From contig JAIQDT010000001.1 in NCBI GenBank assembly GCA_021521415.1, forward strand, positions 7,006,001 through 7,070,000: DNA of 64,000 bases, read 5' to 3'. This document shows, in pieces, positions 11,596 through 21,116 of this stretch. The first letter of the stretch is position 1. Every line of letters begins with the position of its first letter. The stretch comes from Bidens hawaiensis (lineage: Eukaryota > Streptophyta > Magnoliopsida > Asterales > Asteraceae). The notes under the pieces are model-generated. The model was not told the DNA's origin. It saw nothing but the letters and a program-made list of their open reading frames with translations, and did not search any database. Both the position numbers and the translations under genes were made by a program.

Positions 11596-14500
11596 TCAAC
11601 ATGAAGCTGATCTTTTCATTTGAGGCTTCATTTGTTTATCCTCCTCGAGTGATATCATTCCCAAATGAGACGGATCTTCAAGCATCATTTTGGCCACCAA
11701 GTAACCGGCTATGGACCATGTTTGGTTCTTGCGTGCTTGTTTTCCTATGAACCGTCCGAGCTTTCCGTCATAATATTCAGGCCACCCGTCCATTAACAAT
11801 CGGGTTTCGGCTAACTCCGTGGCTCGTTTTGCAATTTGTGGTCTTCCTGCCTTGATGCATGCGGCCGTTAGAAGCCATAGGAGAACTGCAACAATGAGAA
11901 AAGAGGTGCATTTTATAAGCAAATTTTCATAATTTAAAATGTTTATAAAATACCACAAGAAAAGATTCCATCTCGCGTAACACATTTACGATTTGAGAAT
12001 CAAGCATGTCTTTTGATAGACGAGCCTGAGCCCAAGCTTCATATACCAAGCTTGGCTAGACTAGCAAGTCTGAACAAGTCTACTATTTATATAAATATAA
12101 TAATTTGTATAATATCATATTATATACATTGCATGAGAAAATTTATATATATAAATAGCATAAGATAACTATATGTTATAAATATAAAATTATAACTATA
12201 AATGCTCATAAAAATAATTATACATGTATAAAAATAAAATATTTTCTACATAATAAACAAGCTGAGCCAGAGCCCAACTCATTTACTTGTGAATGGACTG
12301 ACATTTTTGGAAATATAGATTAAAGAACGATCAAAGGTTGAACCGGGATGGCGGGTACCGGTACCGGTACCGATTTTTCGAAATTCTTGGTATTGGTACC
12401 GGAACTGAAATGGTCAATTCAGTACCGGTATTGAAAGCAAAATTCAAAAAATACCGGTACCGAAAACTCAAAACTTGGTACCGATTAGGTACCGGTACCG
12501 GTCATAAATCATGTTTATTGATAATATTATTGTGCTAACAGAATAATATTATTTTTAACCATACTAAAGAAACTAATTACTCGTAAAAGAATTTTTAAAA
12601 TATTAAAAAAAGCACAGAAAGTATAAGGTTCAAGTGTTGAACCAACCCGATTTGGCACGTTCACACAGTCAAAAAATCCCCCTTCTGACCCGATCCCGTT
12701 TTGACCAATATAATATTATGTTTGGATAGTATGGGTTTGGATCAAATACAAACGAAATTAACGTGCTAATTGTGAGAATCAAGTAAAGTAATTATGTAAT
12801 TACTCTATGATGTAATTACATAATTTCTCTACTTGTATATATAATTGATTCTCACAATTAGCACGTTAATTTCATTTGTACGTTAGCTTTCCCCTGGATA
12901 GTATATAGCATGCTTACACGCATTATTAATAAAAAATTCAAATAAACAGTTTGAAAGTTTTCACCTGGCCAAGATCCGCCATTATGATAACTCCAACCAG
13001 TGTTTTTTGGGTCACAACCCGTCACAATCCTCCACTCATGATTCTCCATTGCTGGATAGCATATCTTCAACGGCATTTCACCCACAAGTTCTTGCCACCG
13101 CGACTCAATAAGATCCATAATAGCCGAACTCTGTTCTGGCGTCGCTAAAGACGACAAAATAGCGACACAATTCCCCAAACAAAACCACCTGAAATCCATT
13201 TTGGCAGGACTAACATTCCCAATAAAGTACCCGCCACGTGTCGGCATAAAATCGAAAACCCATTCGGGAAGCGAGTCGGGATAAACATTAAATTTGTTGA
13301 CTGCTGTGTGTGAGTACTCTTCGGTTTTGTAGCGGTAGATGTCGTTTAGTTGTTTTATGTCCAGCCAGAAGTAGCTTCGCATGTGGAAGCTTAACGCGTG
13401 GAGGCGTTTGACTATTCGGTCAATGCAGTCGTTCCCCTCGCTATCACGTTTTAGAAGTGATAGTGCGCATCTAAGCGCCATGAAGAATAATGCTTGGATC
13501 TCGATCGGGTACCCGTACACGCCCTGGTTGTAATAAATAAGCAAAAAATAAAACCTCATAAGCTATATTGTTCAACTAATTATATCATGATTGGAATTAA
13601 AAATATTTTTATTGAATTTTCTTTAATAACAACATTATTTTGCAAAGCAACTTGGTTGGTTTTGGCGGTTTGAACCGATTTTTTTTTTTTTTCAAAATAA
13701 TTAGTTTGTGTTAAAATTTTTAGAATTACGTAAATGGTTCATGATTATAATACATATACAGAACTACATAACCCAGGAACGAAAAGAAAAAATAATAAAA
13801 AGAAGTTATACAGTTTGTTCGGTTTACACAGCTGGTTACACGTTCAAGTTCCAAACCAAACCATTAAACCCGCAAACTGCCAAAACCGAACCATTTGAAT
13901 TCAAACCGACTAACTTGCTTCGGTTTGAGCAGTTCAGTCGATTCCAACAGTTTATAAAAGCACATCTACCACAAACCATATATAAAAATTTCAAAATATT
14001 TAGACAAAACGTGTTTTGAGTTAACCCAACTCAGCCCGGCCCGTTCCAACCATACACAAAAATTTCAGAATATTTAGACAAAAGTTACCCATTTACTACA
14101 TAAAAAATTAATAAAAGACGAATAATTAATGATATAATACTAACCATTCTACGATCAACCATACAACACCCGTCAGCACAAAGCAAAGTCGGAAACGTAT
14201 CAAACCCTTCAGACAAACACAACGTCATAATAAGCCGAATCCCCCGTTGCATCTCGGGCCTTTCCGCCAACGTACTATCACCCGTTGACTTTGTATACGC
14301 CCGAAGCAAAATAATCCACCAAAAGCCCGAGTCAACCGGGGCCACCCGACCAATGGCACTTTCACCATAATCCGCCAATATGGTCTCGGTGTTCCTAACC
14401 GGGTTATGAAGCACTTTAAAACTTGCAGGCATGACTCCTTCACCGAGCTTGAAATTGTCCACCTTTTTTTCTCGGGATTGGAGGAAAACGGTTTTTAAAA

Positions 14501-15845
14501 GAAAGTTTTTTACTATATCTGGCTCACCATTCATCAAGAAAGCTAATGCGCTAGGGACGAAGTCACGTACGAAAACCTGTACAAAAAGAAGGCATACCAA
14601 CCCGATTAAGAATTTCAATACGAGTTAGATTAAGGTTTCTTATTAAAAGTTTAAACTTGTTTGGCCCTGTTTAGAGGTGTAAACAGCTTGAGCTCGAGTT
14701 CGGCCCATTTTTATCTACAATTATATAGTATATATAACACAATATATATTATTTAGTTATTTTGATGGTAAATGTATTTGCAACTATTTTGATTATAAAA
14801 AATACCAATTGTTATATAACAGGTTTATTTAGACTCATTCATTACTTATTTAGTTATCTAGTTATTTTTAGAACATTTTTATACATACATAACTGTTTTA
14901 ATATATCTGTGAGCATATTTTTCATATATAATGTAATATATATTATTTAGTTATTTTTATGCTAATTACATTTACAACTAATTTTATAAAAATACAAGTA
15001 ATTATCTTTAGTTGCTTTTTATTTAGTTACTTTTAGTCTAAACCTACTTAAAATTATTTTACTATTTAATATATCTTTATATAAAGCACAACTTATATTA
15101 TATTTATATAAATAAAAAACTCGTTTAGGCTCGCGAACCTAGCCAAGCTCAGCATCCTAACCCTGGCCCCAGAAGTCAGGCCCGTTTAGTAAACAAGCTC
15201 ATTATTAGGTTCGAGCTTGTTTAAACTCGGCTCATTTACAGTACCCCTAGGCCCATTTGACACGTTTATTTTTAATCCAATTTTTTTATATCTTAGCTGT
15301 TTGACCCGTTAACAAAACGATACAACCGAAATTGTATCTTGAACAAAATCAGAAGTCAGTATTATAAATAATAGTTAGAAACAGCCAAAATTGGAGGCTC
15401 AAAATAACCACATCACCTGATCATAGTTAAGTTCCTCTTCAGAATTATCAAGTGCCGCAATAGTCCCGACCGGTTGACCACGAAAGTTGACTATAGACCG
15501 TCTCAACGCCTCCCAAGCTTCTCCTACAATCGGATGAGGCTCAAAATAACCACTTCTCGGTGTTCCCATCCACCTCCCCGGGGAATAAACGCCATCAATA
15601 TTATCACGCGACGAATTATCACCCGACTTATAAAAATTATTTCGCGGTGACATCGTCATAGACAATTCACTAAACGATCGTTCGTCAAACGAACGTTTTC
15701 TCTCGATATTTAGTGTCCTTGGCTTTTCTAGCAATCTTGAAAGATCTGAATCGTCAATTTCGAATATCGAAGGTGTGGTGGTTCCTTCTTCATCCTTTTG
15801 TTTTGTTGAACCGTTTGATGTCCCGTCTACCGGTGATGGAGCCAT
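11596..15845 (-). CDS. CINV: Cytosolic neutral/alkaline invertase (GH100), four exons
   Basis: Predicted exons (minus): 15845-15417, 14576-14145, 13523-12965, 11885-11596, all with GT..AG introns. Joined length 1710 bases gives 569 residues plus stop, close to the usual 550-570 for cytosolic A/N invertases. It hydrolyses sucrose to glucose and fructose in the cytosol. Hallmarks: N-terminal [49 protein letters not shown] across the first join; [19 protein letters not shown] with the likely acid Asp about residue 225; [33 protein letters not shown] with the likely second catalytic Glu about 450; C-terminal [17 protein letters not shown]. The catalytic roles are by analogy with characterised GH100 enzymes. 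No transit peptide is evident, fitting the cytosolic clade. The KRSAS tail resembles the phosphorylated 14-3-3-binding site reported for Arabidopsis CINV1. The gene looks intact; introns carry several small transposons. Confidence 0.95.
12338..12505. repeat. GGTACCGGTACCG-rich degenerate repeat in invertase intron 3
   Basis: Many short palindromic GGTACCGGTACCG units, broken by AT-rich spacers. It resembles the subterminal arrays of hAT-like MITEs, but I could not define inverted ends or a TSD. Confidence 0.45.
12733..12894. mobile_element. Foldback MITE, Mutator-type, with perfect 10-bp TSD
   Basis: Inverted arms contain CAAACGAAATTAACGTGCTA on the left and its near-complement on the right, so almost the whole 162 bp can fold into one hairpin. 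It is flanked by identical TGGATAGTAT at 12723-12732 and 12895-12904; 9-11-bp TSDs are typical of Mutator-like elements. It lies in invertase intron 3, about 70 bp from the end of exon 3. Confidence 0.75.
14672..15249. mobile_element. Old hAT-like element in invertase intron 1
   Basis: The ends TAGAGGTGTAAACAGC and the complement of GTACCCCTA, with inverted GAGCTCGAG/CTCGGCTCA subterminal motifs, match a common plant hAT MITE type. The flanking GGCCC-containing sequences are similar but no clean 8-bp TSD remains. Related ends are visible near 4444-4560. Confidence 0.4.
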
Positions 15846-16823
15846 TTGTTATAAAATTTTCAAATAAAATATCTGCAGAATTCATAGGATATAAAAAAAC
15901 ATATGAATATGTGAAGTCATATGTTGTTATCTTCAATCTTTTAACATAAAAACACAAAATAGTTCCCTAAATCCTTTCTTATAATCACTAAATGTACACG
16001 GTAGCAATCTATAACAAATGTAAAATAGTTAAACCAAAAAAGTCAACCCTCGCGCGCCATAAATTTATAGTTAAGGGAATGAAATCAAATGTTGTTATCT
16101 TCAATCTTTTAACATGAAAACACAGCTTAGATCCCCAAATTCTTTCATATAATCACTAAAATGAACATGGTAGCAATCAATACCAATTGTAAATTAGTCA
16201 AACAAAAAGTCAACCCTCATTCACCAAACAAAACAGATCACCAACACAACTCTAAAACTACTAATTCTGATCCTTGAATTCAACTCAAAACTAGTAATTA
16301 ACTTTCCTATTAATCCCCATTTCATCATATGCAAAAAAAAAATTTAACTAATTTAGAACAGTGCAGGATCATTATCCAAAAGTCAAAATACAAAATCTCT
16401 AATTCCAGATCTGGTCAAACATCACAATCAAAGTGTGCAAATGAAGCAAAGAAACCAACCAACCAAATCTAATTCAACAGATCATGAACATATCCTCACT
16501 ACAATTTCACATTTACAAAATACCCAAATCAAGAAACCTTTCAAAATTGAATCTTGAACACAAGTCACGTGAAAATAACCAAAACCCACATAATATTTTA
16601 CCTCAAAACCCCTAAAAATTGAATCTTGAAAATAAAAAAAAAAGCATAAAAATTGAATCCTTACAAAAACCCATATCCAAAATCACTGGAAATGAAATGG
16701 GTAAAGAAGAATCAAACCTTTAGAAGGTTGAAGGATGAAGAAATTGATGAAACCTAACAAATGGGCATTGAAGGCATTAATCCTTATGGTTGAATAGAAT
16801 GAGACCATCTGCTGAGCAGGCCT
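15846..16823 (-). promoter_or_regulatory. Invertase 5'UTR with probable intron
   Basis: Upstream of the ATG, the minus strand shows a likely acceptor (ATTCTGCAG, near 15877) and a likely donor (CTAAAGGTTTGATTC, near 16720). This implies an intron of about 840 bp in the 5'UTR between a short leader near 16720-16795 and the start codon. It is supported only by splice-like sequence and the TATA box placement. Confidence 0.45.
15909..16222. repeat. Tandem duplication in the putative 5'UTR intron of the invertase
   Basis: Two diverged copies of about 140-165 bp, starting near 15912 and 16079. Both contain 'TGTTGTTATCTTCAATCTTT', then 'TATAATCACTAAA' and an AAAAGTCAACCCTC block at the end. Confidence 0.65.
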
Positions 16824-16833
16824 ACATATATAG
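16824..16833 (-). promoter_or_regulatory. Putative TATA box of invertase gene
   Basis: The minus strand reads CTATATATGT at a plausible distance upstream of the proposed first UTR exon; transcription would begin near 16795. There is no transcript evidence. Confidence 0.5.
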
Positions 16834-16839
16834 GTGTGA

Positions 16840-18629
16840 GTAAAGAAAGAGATTAGGTGTTAAAACCCTAATCTTTTTAGGGTTTTGCAAAATCACCCCT
16901 CATAAGTTTTCTTGTGTAATAAGTTGGTTGTTGCCAAACTTGAATGTTCTTTTCGGTTTTAAGGAGATTAAATTGAAGAGCAACACGAGCTGAAATTATT
17001 CAAATTGAACTTATCCATGTAATTTTTTTATTCGTTTTTAAATGGAAGCTGAATTAGGTGGTTTTGGGTTCTAAAAATCTGGATGTGGTTTGAAACGAAT
17101 GATAAATAATAGTTATTTATATTTTGTCATTTAGTCTAGGTCGATAGCAGTTTTAAGCTCAATCTTATTTAGCCTAACCTAACTCAATGCGGTAACGAGT
17201 GACGGTTTTGCGGGTTATTTGGTCAAAATCGAACCGAATTCAGATCATTTTTTTATTTGGTTTTGAACTACTTGAATTATGTCTAATTTAGTTCGGTTTT
17301 GGGCTTCGATTGGAAAGGATTTCCAATCCAAATAGAATATCGAAACAATGAACACCCGTGTCACAAATTCGGTGAGTTAATTGGTCATTTAGCTGTCCAA
17401 TGACATTTTTAGATTAATCTTGTTAAGCCTAACCCAACTTAATTCAATAAAATTCAGTTTATTAGGTTGAAATCGAACCAAATTCGAATACAATATTTGA
17501 TACGCTTTTAAAAGTCTAATTTTGATTCGGTTTGGTTTGATTTTAAGTTTCACCAAAAAAGAAAAAAAATCGAAGTGAAAAAATGAAACATGTAGTTTTG
17601 AATTTACTCAAAGCCATCAAGAAGGATAGACTTCAATCTTCAAAAAAGGTTCCATTTATTTAATGCTCTCCCTTTCTATATAGAAAAGAAAAGGACGATG
17701 GATTGGGTTGCAAGTCAATTTGTTACTAAATTAAGGATTCAACCGACGTTCTTATCACTTTTGAACACTGATTTTATTCCAATTTTATAGGAATTTATTT
17801 CAGACAACAGATTTCTTAAACAAAATAAATAATGTTTTGTTAATGAAATTTCTTCGGCACCTTGAACGTAATATTTTTTATTAAATTAATTATTAACAAT
17901 TTAAATAATATTTTGAGTTCACGAGAATTTTTTGCAATTGCGTGCATCTAAAAAAACAAAATAAAAAAGTATCTGGTCTGAAAAGGGCAGATATGATCGT
18001 TTGAAACAACCGATAAAATAAAAAAAGAAAAAAAAAAGTGTACGAGGATGGAGAAACATCATTGTCAACTAATGAAATAATCAACAATTTGCAAATCAGA
18101 TACAACGTAATTATGTTGAAACAAACTATTAAAGACATATGACTATCGGTTTTGTCAGTGAAACTAATTTGACAAACAAACTTTGACAACCAAAAACAAG
18201 TGGCCATTGATTTTGTGGATTGGAAACATGGGACCATCGATTTTGGCCAATTTTAAGAATGAAATTGACAAACGGATTTTCCTAGTTAGAAAAGGCCGCC
18301 ACTGAATTTATCGATTATCTTTTGTTTTCTAATTGAATTAAAATTAAACCCAATTTGCCATTAAGAAAACAAACAGTTGGATATGGGCTTATGGAACAGC
18401 CTTCCTTAGGTTGGACTACGAGGTTGTACGTATATTGTTGTTTATTATGTTGTATAAAATTTTATTTAGATTATACGTAAATCTTTTTACATGTACATAG
18501 TAGTTTTACTATTCAAAGTGGTTATAGTGAACAGAGATATAGAATAAAGGGTATTGACGGACGTGTGAATTAACCGTTAAAAAACACGTGACAAAATTTT
18601 CTAGCGTAAAAACAAATATTAATAGGTTT
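16840..18629. other. Intergenic, no gene seen
   Basis: AT-rich DNA between the invertase promoter and the Tat element. Degenerate CGGTTTTGG/TCGAACCGAA motifs at 17200-17560 suggest decayed MITE sequence. The 114-codon minus ORF at 17893-18237 has no recognised domain. Confidence 0.5.
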
Positions 18630-19665
18630 TGAAGAGGTAGGTCCCAGCAGAGACCAGTTGGTCCCGCAAGACTCACCTTGAACAGGGTTGTCTGCGCAAA
18701 GGCCATCTGCTCCCGCAGGACCCACCATGCTCATAGAATCTTACGCGCAGTACGCAAGCTGTACACGCAGGGAAAGCCTCCCAATGGTGAAGTACCCCGC
18801 CTGTTCCCGCAGTTGCGGATACAAGCCATCAGGGAAGGCTACCCGCAGACAGCAGGGCTACACGTACAAGACTAGCTACTTCAGCAGTCACATGAAGGCA
18901 TGAGCAAGGCGGGAACAATCCCGCCCAAATGAGCCAGTCTGATTCTGAAAGATCTTTTGTACCATACCTACCAAGGTATGGATAGGACAGACGATCTGAC
19001 CAGAACAGCCCATGAGCCAATCACAGGGTGACAGCTCACCGACAACAGTGCGAGGAGGAGCACCCTCTAGTACTGTTTGTCACTATTAGCCGCTGCCTAC
19101 TCACCAACCCTCACTGTGGAGCAGGCGCAGCCTACAGTTGGTGGAATAGTATTACTGTTGGCCGTAACCTATTCACCAACCAGCATGGCCTGCGTACAAT
19201 CCACAGTCAGTGGGACGTGCATGGTCTACAGTTGGTGGAATAGTGCAGCCGACTTTATTACTGTTGGCTGTAACCTACCCACCAACCAGTATGGCCTGTG
19301 CGTAATCCACTGTTGGTTGAACAGGAATACTATTCAGCCGGCTGTACCTTCTAGAAAACCTACCTTCGGCTATAAATACTCCAATATCTTGGAATGGTAA
19401 GATCATCTACTATCTCGTATAACTTACTTGATAACTGCTCTTATAGTATTCATATACTTTTATATTCAAAGAGCAATATAGACTGATTCTCACGCCGGAG
19501 GGTGGTCACAAGGAGGAACCCCCCCTTCTCAGTGACGAGCTTACGGTGTCTGTTTTGCAGGTTCCCTGAAGTACAACTTACTCTGCTGGACCTAACCTTC
19601 GTGGGAAACATTACTTGGCCCCCAGATTACCTATAATCTGCCCGGGGTTACTTAGTGTTTCTTCA
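18630..19665 (+). repeat. E1 5' LTR
   Basis: 1036 bp, starts TGAAGAGG and ends TTTCTTCA. U3 has two roughly 110-bp diverged subrepeats (19085-19320) rich in ACCAACC/GTTGGTGG. A TATA box is at 19371. Near the end is a block with ATTCTCACGCCGGAGGGTGG and an acceptor-like TGTCTGTTTTGCAG that is conserved in all LTRs of this group here. Confidence 0.93.
19371..19378 (+). promoter_or_regulatory. TATA box of E1 LTR promoter
   Basis: CGGCTATAAATACT, a strong plant TATA context, is conserved at the same place in the 3' LTR (30778) and in both E2 LTRs (35298, 43950). Confidence 0.7.
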
Positions 19666-19682
19666 TTGGCGCCATCCGTGCA
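19666..19682 (+). other. E1 primer-binding site
   Basis: TTGGCGCCATCCGTGCA begins directly after the terminal CA of the 5' LTR, the expected position for tRNA priming. The same sequence follows the E2 5' LTR at 35606. Confidence 0.8.
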
Positions 19683-19727
19683 TAAAGCTAGAACTACATC
19701 TTTCTCCAGTTTTTCAAAACTTCCAAG

Positions 19728-21116
19728 ATGACTAGAGAAATTCCGGTAACCACAACCCCAGCCACTGGGGTTAACACCGGCAACACAATGTTTACAAACA
19801 CTACCCCAGCCACCCAAGCTGGGGCAAGTGAAATACATTTTACGAACACTACCCCAGTCACTCATGTAGGGGCAAGTGGAGTAAATATTCCACTGGGATT
19901 CACTGATGCCCAGCTGGAAAAACGACCTCGAGCCCCTCGCCAAACACTTGATCAAGTGAAGGCATGGGCCGAGGCACGTCAAAGAGAATTTCAGGCTGAG
20001 TTGGACGAACGCTTGCGTTCAGTCCAACAAGCTGAGGAATTCGGTAGTACTCGCCAGCACCTCAACATGAGTAGTGAGTACGAGTACTCAGACGGCGAGG
20101 GGGAAGACTCCGACACCGACGCGAACCCTCGCCATAGGGCGAAAGGGAAGCGTAAGGAAACGGATCCCCAGCCAAAAAGGAACTTTGGGGAAGCATTCCA
20201 ACCAGTCACGGAAAAAAGCTCTCGCGACTTCTCCAAGGCCTTTAGACCTACTGCTACAAACGCAGGAAGGTCAAAATTTGCAAGGGACATTGCAGAAGCA
20301 ATCGCCCCGAGGAGTGCCAAACAAATGTCCAACGTTGGCACATACGATGGTCTATCCGACCCAGATGACCATCTGAACAGGTTCATTGCGGGGGCAACCG
20401 TCAGTAACTGGACGGAACCCACGTGGTGCTACATGTTCCAGATGACTCTGGTAGGAGCAGCCAGAGCATGGTTCGACCGTTTACCGGTCCACCACATTTA
20501 TGACTGGGCAGACTTCCAGAACAAGTTCAGTCAACAGTTTAGTCAACAGAGGAAGCACACTGAGGAGCAGTGGACGATCCTCAACTGTGTCAGAGAAGAG
20601 GATGAATCCTTACTGGACTTCATCACCCGCTTCAACTCCAAGAAGGTGAGTCTGGGCAACATCAGTGAAGACCTCGTTCGCGCCGCTTTCATTCAGGGCG
20701 CTGAATACCCAGAACTCATCCGCACTCTGACGGGTAAAGACGGTATGCCATCCACGTGGGATGCCATAATGACGGCAGCCAAGCGCTTTGCCGAAACAGA
20801 GAAACAGCTGGGAAGAGATCTCCCCCACAATACAAACCTCTACACGCAGAGGACAAGGGAGAATAATGTAAGAACCGCCCGGCTAAACAAAAAGAGGCGG
20901 CAAGGTATTTGGCAGTCAAGGATAAACTTTGACGCCCCCTCAAGCTCTCGCCCTCTGGTTGGCGGAAGGGACAAAACGCACCCTTTGAACCGAAAAAAAC
21001 CGCTGGACGCCACTCACCAAGAGCGTCACGGAGATATTTGCCACGGAAAAACTGCCATGGCCAAAAGCTCCAGTGATCCGACAGAAACCCAATGCGGATC
21101 AAAGCAAGTCTTGTGA
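19728..21116 (+). CDS. gag: E1 gag (Tat-type capsid protein)
   Basis: 462-residue ORF opening MTREIPVTTTPATG. A low-complexity N-terminus with repeats around NTTP(A/V)T precedes a charged DGEGEDSDTD..AKGKRKE segment, then the retrotransposon gag domain (about residues 205-345: YDGLSDPDDHLNRFI, WTEPTWCYMFQMTLVGAA, DRLPVHHIYDWADFQNKFSQ, DLVRAAFIQGA). It should form the particle that packages element RNA in the cytoplasm. The related E2 gag continues in frame into a CX2HX4HX4C zinc knuckle; here the frame changes at a seven-A run (20993-20999), so the last 40 or so residues are unrelated and the knuckle falls in the pol frame. This is either an inactivating one-base change or a shift site. Confidence 0.9.
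   Translation: MTREIPVTTTPATGVNTGNTMFTNTTPATQAGASEIHFTNTTPVTHVGASGVNIPLGFTDAQLEKRPRAPRQTLDQVKAWAEARQREFQAELDERLRSVQQAEEFGSTRQHLNMSSEYEYSDGEGEDSDTDANPRHRAKGKRKETDPQPKRNFGEAFQPVTEKSSRDFSKAFRPTATNAGRSKFARDIAEAIAPRSAKQMSNVGTYDGLSDPDDHLNRFIAGATVSNWTEPTWCYMFQMTLVGAARAWFDRLPVHHIYDWADFQNKFSQQFSQQRKHTEEQWTILNCVREEDESLLDFITRFNSKKVSLGNISEDLVRAAFIQGAEYPELIRTLTGKDGMPSTWDAIMTAAKRFAETEKQLGRDLPHNTNLYTQRTRENNVRTARLNKKRRQGIWQSRINFDAPSSSRPLVGGRDKTHPLNRKKPLDATHQERHGDICHGKTAMAKSSSDPTETQCGSKQVL

Noticed and set aside
12338..12538. 66-codon + ORF rich in Gly-Thr-Tyr-Arg
   Set aside because: Produced by the GGTACCGGTACC repeat inside an intron.
18678..19400. Short + ORFs in the LTRs, repeated at 30085-30807
   Set aside because: They are identical only because the LTRs are identical; no start context or domain, and they overlap promoter sequence.
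19991..20422. Minus-strand ORFs of 100-240 codons opposite gag and pol (also 20716-21432, 21955-22467)
   Set aside because: They mirror the strong sense coding frames, have no domain and are not kept as genes in E2; shadow ORFs.
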